A DNA stretch of 64,000 nucleotides. Source: Epinephelus fuscoguttatus (Eukaryota; Chordata; Actinopteri; Perciformes; Serranidae). The position numbers and the translations under genes are program-made. The notes under the pieces were generated by a model. The model had not been told where the DNA came from, searched no databases, and saw only the letters and a program-made list of their open reading frames with translations. Shown piece by piece: positions 35,901-47,900 of this stretch. Within the stretch, counting starts at the first letter, position 1. Each line of letters begins with the position of its first letter. The stretch spans positions 21,816,907-21,880,906 of the forward strand of contig NC_064756.1 in the NCBI RefSeq assembly GCF_011397635.1, written 5' to 3'.

Positions 35901-38900
35901 CTTACATGTGCACATTCAGGTTGTCAATGGCCAATCTCCTGCCATGTAGTGTCTGTGAGTATAAAGATATTAACAACAGGCATTCCTTCCGCACTGCAAC
36001 GTGCCCTGATGTTAACAAGGGAACAGTGGACTCTCTGGCGACTGGGCATGCCATCAACATTTTCTGGTTTTCATCTGAAAGCAAAAGGAAAACACTTTAT
36101 GTGAGCTCACCTGACACAGTACCCTGTTGTTTTCCCAAAGAACAACAACCTTGTCTGTTAACATTACGTGAACACTAAGCTGCTATACTAGCGTTGATAC
36201 TGAAGAAATGCTTGTTGTTCATGTGGCATTAACATACACAGACATGTAAATAGTTGAGTAAACAAACGATCACAGTTGGTGCAAACAGTTGACGTGCTGG
36301 AGCTCACACAGCTTGTGCGATTCAAAGGCAAATAAAGGCTTGACAAAGGGATGGCTTAAGTGTCACACTGAAAAGCTGCCGAGTAATGACACAGTGCAAC
36401 AGAGGATTATATTAGCATGTTATTTAATTTTTTCCCTGTTTCCTGCTAACTAAGAGCAAATTACTACATTGACACAGACAGAAAATGAAGAGTAACTCAG
36501 TTAACTACATACCGTTTCCAATACAAATAATCCTCCATAATTTCAGCACAGAGACACACAGCTCCTGGCTGTCTGGATCCTTTGTTTCCTGCAACAGGCA
36601 ACTGTAGAGAAGATAAAACGCAATAGAATTAGCTCTGTTCTCTTCTAGCTGACGTAATACAAATCAAATTCAAATTATTTCTTTCAGTTAATTAAATTTG
36701 TTAAGAAAAGTGTGTCTCCACAAAACTCACAGAATGGAAACAAAATTAAAACTACATACACAGAATATAAGACGTGACAAATCTCAAAGATTTACTTGTG
36801 GTCAAATATTTGGTGATTATACCAGACACAGGAAGCAATTCAATGCATTTCACAAAAGCAAGATGCCATTTCATTTAATATGGATGTTAAGCAAACTTAG
36901 TGCAGCAGCAAGACCCCATTTTGAGTTACCAAAGTGCACTCTAATGAACGAAGAAATGCATTTCAGTATAGCTACAGCAAGAAAATTAGGTGCAATAGGC
37001 ATAACAAATGTTTTGTGAGCATACTGATACTACACTTAATCATCATAATGAACAGTGCCCTTCCATTTATCTACATTTAATGTAGGTACCTTATGCGTAG
37101 ATCTGAATGATCAATCAAATTCAAACCGACATTTTGAGGTAACAAAACACAATTTTCAAATAGCAAAAGAAAAACAACCAAGACAGAAACCCCATGGGCT
37201 TCACCTGCACTGCCCTACATTCCACATAACATACAGTATGTATGTGCTATCCACATGTTTACACATTCCATAGTTTGTTGCAGCAAGTGTGTGATTGAGC
37301 ATTGAGAGATGTGTTGAAGAGCCCCTCGGCCATCAATGTCATTATAGAAGTCCTCTATTTTTTCCACTATGGTGTTTGCAACTGGCATATCACTGTAGTC
37401 TCTGCCCTGAAGAAGCTTGTATGTGCTGCTACTTGCGGGCTGAAGGTTACAGTCATGTTTTTTATTCTTCAATAGAAAAGTTTCTTTCTCTTGTTTGGCA
37501 ACCTGTGGGTCCAATACCAGGGAGCGCCATGAAAAACTTTTAATTTCTCCGACCCTTTTCCACTTTTTTCTTTAACTATTAATTTGGGATTTTCTATAGC
37601 AGGCAACAGTGACATGGCTCACATAGGTTTCAGTTGGTTGCATCTGGCTCATAACATTATCCTTGTTGGCTATTCTCGTCAAGCTCAGACTGCAATTTCT
37701 TCGCACTCTCTATTTTCAGGACACTGTGTTCTGACTTCAATAATGACAGTGCTAACAATGGACAATATGGAAAGTGCATGACAAGTTAATAATAACCTTA
37801 CTGATCTGACATGAGGGAGTCATAATTTGTATCTTGTACTAAACACCCCCTCTTTCAGGGACAAAACACAAGGCCTTTGCTCATTTCAATCCTCAGTGCG
37901 ATCATCTTTTTCCTCTTTGGGCTATCACACAAACAACCAGAGAGAGGGAGAGAGAGGGCGGAGAATGATCTCTCTAGTTTAGTCCGTCATTGTCTCTGTA
38001 TGCCCCTGTCTCTAGGTCCATCTGTCAAAGCTCCACTGAGGGCTGACAGCTAACTCTCCCTCTGGTCTCCTTACCTCCTCACCATGTCATTGCTGCTGAT
38101 GATACTAAAGCCATTGTTCAGTCTGAAAAGGGTCTGGCCTGTACCTGTTAGAGGAGAACATTAGATAGTGTAAGAAGACAGAAAACTACATATCATCACC
38201 AGGTAGCTGCAGGCTTTCAGAGAAACACAACACCTCTCGCTTTTAGTTTAGCTTTCCTTGTTCACTGGTTTATCGTCAAGGGCACAAGAGAAAAGAATAA
38301 ATAAAATATGTTGACAGAGGAAGGTACAGTGAGAAATGGTCTATTTTCCACTTATAATGAGACGCAGTATACAGAAAGTAGAGCAGGGTAGTGAGGGAAG
38401 AAAGCCTGTAATGTCAGCCCTGCTGAGATCCTTTCAGTTGTGAGTTATGTAAGTTTTGCCCTTTTCCGTTGAATGGCACAGTGGGACAGGCATTATATCA
38501 TTTGACAGAACACTTTTGTTCATCTAAATGAAGAAAAAAGAGTGAGTGGATAAGACATATTTGCCATGATTGTGCAGTGGACAACCAGTGCAAGAGAATA
38601 TGGTGTGTTACAAACAGTGGTACCAGTTAAAACAATAATAGGGAGTTAGCATTACACAGTGATGCTGGCTTTCTATAGTTTTATAGTTTACTGAAGGACA
38701 AGCTTCAAGTTTCACTCAGTCAATTCCATCAGTCTTGGCTGTGTGATCAAAGTACCTGATGTTACACAAGGCCTGAATGAGAGCAGCGATGAGGGGGGGC
38801 ATGTCAGAACTACTTTTTTACAGCTTCTTTTTTTAGCTGAAATATAACAAAATAAATACTCCTGAGAGGGCCATTGACCTTGATGAATTGTGCTGCTAGG

Positions 38901-41900
38901 TTGTTTTACAAAAGCAGCAATTTCAACCTTTTGGCAATAGCTAAAAAGAGTTAGAGTTGGAGTGGAGTTTCAAAGTCATTTCTTGGGTCAAAAACATTAC
39001 AAAAATATCAACAGCTGACAGAGGAGGGATGAACAACCTGGTGGAGAGCAGCTGCTGCTTGTAGACAATGGCCCTTTTTCATACAGTGGAGGACTTGGTA
39101 AACAAATATTTTGCAATATCTTGTGCCCAACAAGTTTTCCAAAAGCACAAGATCACAATGATCTTTTCCATGCTAAGAAGAAAAGGCTGTAAGGGCATGT
39201 TTCTGCCTCACCTGTTTGGTTCCATTCATCTGAAATGCTGAGCAACAAGCATTGTGCTTGATCTAAGCCTAAGCTTGATATAATTTATCACTTGGAACAA
39301 TTTATTCCATCATGTTGCAGTATCAGATTTGTGGTTTCTTGTTTTTAGTGGTACTTTGAAAAACAGCCGTAAAGCAGACGAATGCTCTTTTTCAGCTAAG
39401 TTTTATTTGCTGATTTTCTTGATCAGGGATGTTGCCAGATATTCTGGAACCCCTGACAACAACTCTCTAACTCCCTAAAATATATATAAGTATCGGTAAC
39501 ACCTGGTATGCTCCAGGGCCCCTGTCCATCTAGAGGACCTTAAGCTAGGCTGTCATAAATCTATAAAGCCAACAGACAGGTACCACCAATCACTAGCTAC
39601 CTACTCTAAATTTAACAGGGATGTGTGCAGGTATGCACTGAGGTTATGGAACAGACACCTGCCATCACAGGTGTTTCATTAAATTGCACCCAAGACAGCC
39701 CCAGAAGGCTTAATAGTGTTTGCTGTCATCCCATATCAACGCCCCTCTAAACCTCCTCTCAACACCACAAACAACTAACACAGCCTACCCAGTACTGTAC
39801 ACTTGAAGAAATAACTGTGCTGATAAGAACCAAAAAGGATTCTTCCGCTTGTTGGCAAAAAAGATCCCTTTTTGGTTCCTGCTAGAACGTTTTATAAAGG
39901 TGATGTACCAAGAACCCTTTTAAACTTTAAGGGTTTCACCTAGAACCCACCAGGAGGGCTAAAAAATAGTCATGGTACTCATGGTCTTAGGTGAACAGGT
40001 TAGCCTGGGGCCATGAGAACCACATTCAGCAGCATTGGGCTTTATGAGGCTCCTAAAGTTCTGAGGCCAGTGTGACCCACTACAATCATGGTTCACAAAC
40101 AAGTTTTTAGGGTTTTTAGATGTTGTGAATAGCCTTTACTATTGCAATAGTGCAGCTGAGTTGGAAACAGAGACAAAGGAGTTTGGTGTGCCAGTGTTGG
40201 ACGATGGGTCGCTGCTGCTCCTCGTTATATGTGCTCTCGTTTTATGGTTTTCGTCGTTTCATCACTACTACAAATGCAGCTGTAGCCAGTATCTCACAAT
40301 CACTATCCTCATTCATATTTTAAGAAGCTCCAAATTATATTAAGCCACAAGATAAGCCTGAAAAGCTACAGCACAGAGAGTTGTTGCATAGTAATGATAC
40401 ACTGTTTCATGTAGTTGCATTTGTGCGAACCGGCAGGTTTCTTGAACATTGCAGAACGGCGCATTGCAAGTAGTTGTCTATTTCAACTGGTCTCGTCGCA
40501 AATCTTTGGTCTGGACTGGGCTTTAGTCTTACATAGAACCATTAAGTAACCCTTTCTTCAAAAAAGGCATCTTTGGGTGAAAGGGGTTCGTTAATACAAC
40601 TCTTAATCTTACAAAGAACCCTCGACGAACCCTACCTGCGCTAAAAGCTATTGCAATGTCTTGATGTTATTAATTTCATTTTAAAATTACATTATTCATT
40701 ACAACATCACGGAACAGCTGACACTGCTGGCTTGGAACAGTCCACTCAGCGGTTCAGCAAACCAAATTACATCATCACTGACACATCAGGGGAATGTCTA
40801 ATTCTGCTAATCCGTGATCTTGATATGATCAAAGACAGATCACAAATCAAATCACATCTGCACTGGAGGTTTCACTCATCTACAGGCATTGGCAAATAAC
40901 AGACAACTTAGATAGATAAGATATTTTTTGGGCATTTTTAGCCTTTATTTGATAGGACAGACAAGTGTGAAAGGGGGAGAGAGAGAGGGAGTGACATGCA
41001 GCAAAGGGCCACAGGCTGGAGTCGAACCCGGGCCGCTGCGGCCCTGTACATGGGGCGCCTGCTCTACCACTAAGCCACCAATGCCCCAGACAACTTGTTT
41101 TTATTGATTTGATAAGGGAATAAAAATTTAAAAAAATGTTTTGCACAGCAATTTTTATGATGTTTGTCATTTCCTAGTGTTACATACGTAGTCAGAGTGG
41201 GGTATAACGCGTTACAAAGTAACTCGTTGCAGTAACGAGTAACCTAACGCGTTAGTTTGCTGTTTGAGTAATCAAATACTTAAGTACATTTTCAAACAAG
41301 AAATCAGTTACTTCCGTTACTTTTAGAACGCTGGTCCTTTAGCTCCGAAACAGCAACGGCTGTCGTTTGGTTCTAATAACGGAGATAACGTTAAACCTAC
41401 CAGTCTGAAAGAAGCCACGGAGCTTGTGGCTCGCTACGTGGTCGGAGAAATGCTGCCGTTGTCTACGGCGGAGTCTAAATAGGTGGACTAGGACTCGCTG
41501 ACAGACATATTTCAGACTCAGAACTTGCATTATGCCTAGTACACGCTACACGCTGGTACTCACCAATTATCCCCGGTCGTCGTTGGGGTGTTGTTGTCAT
41601 ACAGTTGTCTACGGCAGCAGATCATTCTGTGTTTCTACTGGTCAAAGTGACGGCTGTGATGGGAGAATTGGATCTCAGTGAAGGGCAAGTGGTCCATAAC
41701 TTTAATTTTGGCGACAAAAAAATGTAGGCTTAGCGCCCTGTGGTCCATTGCCCAGTAGGAAATGTAGAACACTCAAAAGTACTTTAAAAGTGCTTGAGTT
41801 ACTTTTCTCAGGGAGTAACGTTGGAAGTACTTTTAAAGTAATTTAGTTACTTTACTCAGGGAGTAACGTAGTAAAGTAACTGGTTACTTTTTTAGAAAGT

Positions 41901-44900
41901 AACACAGTAACGTACTTTGATTTAAAGTAACCCTTACCCAACACTGTACATAGTGTTATGGTATATATACCTATGCTCTCCACAATGGCTAACCACACCG
42001 TGCAGCATCTGATGTTTCGCTCTTTCAGTGTGGTTTTATACTCAATATTGAAAATTTGCTCGCTGTGACAAGCAAATGCAGCATAAAGAGATAGTGATCA
42101 GTGATAGACAGCGTTAGGTCTCAACACTATCTTCCTTTGTCATAGGACAAGATATGAAACAAGCAGCTTTTACAGTCCTACTCCACCTGTGTTCTAAAAT
42201 GTTCAGTGAGTAAACACTCCTTTTTTTCCTTCAAGTCTTTATGACCTTCCTATTTTGAAGGCTGATCTTTTTCTGATCACTTTAGCCACAGAACCGAGAA
42301 ATGCAGTCGGTGGACCAGTGAAGCAAGTTATTGAAGTCAGAGTGGGCACAAAGAGATTAAAAGAGAAAGATAATTGTGCAAAACTTCTCCCAAAAGAACA
42401 CTCACAGTCAGTGACTGCTCGTGACAGAATCTCCAATCCTCCACAGTAGTACAAGGGAATCTGGTCGGGCCTTGACAGCTTCCCCAGCACCTGGGGCACT
42501 CTTGTGGCATTCCCCTCTCCCTTGTCAAACTCTTGCATTGCATTCATTTCCTGACTCTCTCTTGCCTCTTCCAAATCTACCTGGGTCAGGTATTCTGTGG
42601 GGAGAAAACAAAGGAGATAAAGGAAGGAAGAGGAGAAAGCAGACTGTGATCTGACAGAAAGCTATTCCACAGCAGTAATGGAAGTTTAACTTTCACAGAA
42701 GAGTGAACTGAAATTCTTATAGTAGTATTGCCACAAGCATGCACTACCTGAGTACCTTAGGTAATTAGGTCTGCTGTCTAAGTATTTGAAATGTAATGTC
42801 ACATCACATGTGACAATAGAAAAGAGACTGCATAATTATGTAGATATGCATGAAAGCCACAAGGTAACAGAAGGTTCAGTTCTGACCAAACATTTATCTT
42901 GGTACAGAGCAACTTTAAGTGGGCTAGCAAGTTTATAGCTGGATTAATCAAGGGATTTCAAGGGTATTCAAGTATCTTAGGGTCTTGTTCATGAGTGAGG
43001 GTAGAATGGAACGTGAGATGGATTGGTGGTTTGGCGCAGCATCTGCAGTGATGCCACCACTGTGCCAGACCATCGTGGTGAAGAGAGAGCTAAGTCAGAA
43101 GGCAAAGCTTTCAATTTACTGGTCCATCTATGTCCCAACCCTCACCTGTGGTCGTGAGCTATAGGTAATGACTGAAAGGGTGAGGTCTTGGATACAAGTA
43201 GCCGTAAAGAGATTCCCCAGAAGGGGGTCTGGGCTCAGCCTTAGGGATAGGGTGAGGAGCTCAGACATCCGCAGGGAGCTCAGATTTGAGCCACTGCTCC
43301 TTTGCATCTAAAGGGGTCAGTTGAGGAAGTTCAGGCATGTCTTTAGGATGCCTCCTGGGCGTCTCCCGTTGAAGGTGTTCCAGGCACAGCCCACTGGTAG
43401 GAGGCCCTGGGGCAGACCCAGAACATGCTAGAGGGATTACATATCTCATCTGGCCTGGGAACGCCTCAGGATCCCCCAGGAGGAGCTGGAAAGCGTTGGT
43501 GGGGAGAGGGACATCTGGGGTGCTTTGTTTGGTCTGCTGCCCCTGCGACCCAGCAATGGATGTATGTATGGATGGATGACTTTAAATACAATAACTGTAG
43601 TGCAAAACACAATTCCAGTTATTGGGAAGAAAACAAGATTGTCTTTTGTCTTTGGCTGGGCAATAACAGAGGGACACTAAAGGGATTGTCAGTTATTGTT
43701 TGTAAACAAACTCGCCAGCGAAAGTGAGAGGCAAAGCCAACCCAGTATTTACTCTCGTTTGATATTTCATCTCACTACATGTTTTTGGCACTTTCTTTCT
43801 TGGATGCCTGCTGCTTCCAGTCTGTCACCTAGTCGTTATCTTTTTATAAAGCCTTGACCCCACCTGAGCACTGAGGAGAGTGTATGCCCATAAATATCCA
43901 GAACACAGTGAAAAACGAAAATGAGAAAATACAGGCAGAGGGCAGAGTCTCTACAGAAAATACAGGCCACAAACTTCCAGTGGGTCATAAGTGATGATTG
44001 AGTGTAATTACTTCTATACATTGTTTTTCAGGAAAATTCTGCATAATATATCTTTGAACGTAACATTGTCATGAAAGCCTTGCAATTAAATGGGCTGAAG
44101 TCAACAACCGAGAGTCTTCTCTTTACTTTGATGGGCTTCACTCTAACTGTAATTTGGGGCATATGTGACTAGACCATTCTCAACAATGTGTAAATGATTT
44201 CATGAAATAATCACAAAACAGAATGGTGTGAAAAAAGATGTGTACCAAACCTGAAAATGGTTTGACATGAGACATAGTCAAAAAGGGCAGTTATCACTTA
44301 AGGACATGAATACATTAGATTTTTTCAAACCTTACCCCTGGAAAAAAACTTCAATTATCTTTACCTGTCACCATCTTCTCCCTTGCGGGTTCAATTCCCA
44401 CAATCTTTTCAAAGCAGTTTCTAGCCTGAAAAAGAGAAGAATTTAGTTCATCACTGGTTATATGATGACATTCACCTCTAAAACCAATGAAAATCAATAT
44501 GATGTGGTCACTCCAAAGGACTGCAGTGTCTTAACACAAGGGTGTTGTAGATAGAAAACCATGATGAACTTTATTAATACTGGTATTAAACAAGATTTTT
44601 GCCAGATATCATGTAAGCCTCCGAATGGGCTGAAATGCCATTTAGAAAATATGATTTTACAGAGGATTGCTGAGATTAGGACTGCTTGTATGTTCATTCT
44701 CCATTCCAGAAATACAACTTTCATTATACAGCAGTGTTTCTGCTATAGTTAGATGAGATGTTATCTGCATACACAAGCAATGTCTAAAAAAGAAAAGAAG
44801 GAGTTATTAGATGTAATGATAGGTACTAATTCTCACCTCATTATATTTCTTTAATGCCTGGTACGCTTTCCCCATGTGTAGATAAGCTTTTATGCACCTC

Positions 44901-47900
44901 TCATCACACTGAAAGAGAGAAAATGATCATGGGAGTGTATTAGGTAAAGCACTTCATCATCAACACACCTACATAATGGTGATTTAATGTTTCTGCTTAA
45001 CACTAGCACAGCAAAAGAGAAATGTTCAAACTGAATTTCAGGGACACTCTCCACTTCAGCACAGTTCCAGTAATTCAAAAATCAACTATTCAAGATTTTT
45101 TTTCACTGTAAACTGCATTTGATTAAGTAACCTGAAGAAAGCATAACTAAATTTATAGGAACTCCTAAAAATTCATTTTAATTCTTCTTCACTATTTCAA
45201 ACACAGTGTTCTCTCTTGAGAACATTTCTGAGCTGCTGGTGACCTGTATCCTGCAGAACAGAGCAGGGCCCATTGTTAACCCGTCCAACCCATTTCCTAC
45301 CAAACACATCTCCTCTGAGCTCCAAGCTTCATGACACTATGACAAATGAGGCAGCAACTGACTGACCCCAGTTCCCAACGAGGTCTTACCTTCAGGGCCC
45401 ATTCACAGTCACTGATGGCCTCTGTGTACCTCCCCAGCTTGATGTAGGCCTAAGTAGATTTAAACATTGAACGGGTGGTAGGTGAGCATCAAAAACAGAC
45501 AAAACAAAAACATGGCCTCACAAAGTAAAAAATGTGATTAGTTGTGTAGCATTGTTTGGTTTTTAATATACCCACAGAGCAGACCTCTAAAATGCTGGGG
45601 ATGATGGGATCTTTGGATGGGAACATAATGTTTGTACAATTAACTTAATTGTATGTGGCTACAAACATATTCGAGTTAAAATAGCTGACATCCCTCAAGT
45701 TGCTTTAATACCTCTCTGAAACCAAAGGTTCATTTATTATAGAAAACAGTGATAGGCACACAAAAGCAGCTCTTTTTCAATTTTGTCTGAGGAACAAACA
45801 TTTTTTTAGTCACTTTTGCCTTAAACATTTTTTTAATGGCAGAAACGGAACAAGATACCCATCCATTTTTCATAACCTCTTATCCTATTGGTAGTCGCGG
45901 GGGAGGGCCATAGTGTGTCCCAGCTGACACTGGGCAAGAGGTAGGGTACACCCTGGACAGGTTGCCAGAATATTGCAGGGCTAACACATAGAGACCCTAT
46001 CTCTAAACTGCTTTATTCAGACTTTTTTGTGTGTTTGTTTAAATCACCAGGTCATTTGATTTGGAGAGGAAGAAACCTCTGTGGATATTTCTTAAATTAT
46101 CAGAGAAAAAGGTGAGCACACATTAGCAGGCGCTGTCTCCAACAAGCCGAACAGTATCAGAGAAATGCTTATTTGTAACATGAAAATACTTGTTTTGGAG
46201 AGGACAAGACCTCTGTGGATAATTCAGCTCCTGGGGAAAACTATCTAAACAATGAAAGAATCCTAACTGGGAGAAGTTTCATCTGATTGCAATCTACAAT
46301 CCTCACCACTAGGTGCCACTAAATCACCCTAAATCTTACACAGTGCTCCTTTAAAAGATGAAAAACATAGCTGAAGATATTCACTTGTGCTCGGTTGGTG
46401 TACAATGGCTGCATGTCCCGTAGTTCAGCCAAGCCGTCGCTGTAATACTTCACAGCAGTTTCATAGTCTTCTTGAGCAAACGCTTCATTCCCCTTTTCTT
46501 TGAGCGCTGCAGTGACACAAACAGTAAAACATTTAAAAGGATGAACTGTTGGCCCAACACAGCAGCAAGCAGAGTTTACCTCCAACAACATCTTTAAGGA
46601 ACACAGAATAACACACCAGTGGCCTTTTTTGCTTTTGCAATCCTCCTTACTCTCCTGTCTTCTGCATCTCTCTCCATAATCTTCATGAAATTATCTGGTC
46701 AAAAAAAGAAAAGCTCTTAAGCATTCATGCTAGATCAGAGAGAGTAAAGACATCTGTCATTAGGCAGTACTTTGGATTGCATGCAGTTTTTAACTTTACC
46801 GTCTCCCAGTCAGAGTTTTGCCACACATTTTAAATGAGAAAAATCCAATCATCAGCATACCAGTCTAATCAAAAGAGAAGTCCCAGTCAAAGAAAAAAAA
46901 GATCTTTTGTGACTATCCGTTGGATGTAATTTAAAAACAGAATTACTTTTTCGTCCTCATGTGAATTGAAGGTATGATGTGTTGATGAAAGTATTTTCCA
47001 ACCTGCACACTGTTTTCCCATGTTTTCATGTCACTTAGACAATGTCTTAAAACTGGTCTAGTACTGGGGGAGAATGCTGCAACCAGAGGGGCAAAACAGG
47101 CTGCAATGTTAAATCTATGGGCAATTGTGCATCTTCAATTTATGTCCACACTGACAGGCTTGGATTGTTATTAGAGGTGACTGACAACATTACAAAAGAC
47201 CCTGCAGAGACATTAAATGTTCTTCTTTACCTTTCACTTATCTGTTATTGTATCTAATTCTAACTCAAGAAGAAGTCTTGTTCTAAAATCTTGCAAGAGT
47301 GACTTGTTGCAGGAAAAGCAACGGTGGAAACGTTAATGAGATTTGAAGAAAGGAATAAGTTTGCATTATCTAAGAGATATTTATTGTCATGACTGATTAT
47401 TTAGCTGATTTTGACCAGGTGAAAAAGTCCCCAAGATTTCAGATGGAGACTTGCCCATTATAGAGACTTGGTTACACACACTAACAAACAGACCAGAGCA
47501 GCAAAAGGTAAGTGAAAGTGTTGAGTTTCTCTTATAATGGACGTAAATTGACAGTGCCCAATTGCCTGTAGGGATTACATTGAAGCCCCTTTCTCTGCTG
47601 CGGCAGGAGTGGTCTCTCTCAAATTTGGACCAAATTCAAAAACTGTTGTCTCCATCAGTCACTTAGACACAATAACATGAGAAAATTGTGTCTAGGTTTT
47701 AAAACACCAAAGTCTTCCTTTGATTTCAGTATCAGTGGCTTCATATACAGAGGTTTGAAAGGTTCAATTTTTTTGCAGCTTTACTGTGACTGATGAGTTT
47801 TACCACACAGAGAATTAAAAAGAAGTGTTAATGTGATGAAGTCATTTTATATGGTATACCTCATTCAAGGAGCTGGAATGAAATGGATCTGTATACAAAA

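Larger units (their letters stand above)
38145..42405 (-). other. ttc12: TTC12 intron 9, repeat-rich
   Basis: The largest intron of the gene. It contains an AGAACC-rich region, a tRNA-derived SINE and an hAT-type MITE. No exon of another gene was seen. Confidence 0.65.

Noticed and set aside
37215-37514. 99-codon minus-strand frame in TTC12 intron 10 ([15 protein letters not shown])
   Set aside because: Does not match TTC12 or a family I recognise; TTC12 phases close without it. Could be a repeat remnant, but not supported as an exon.
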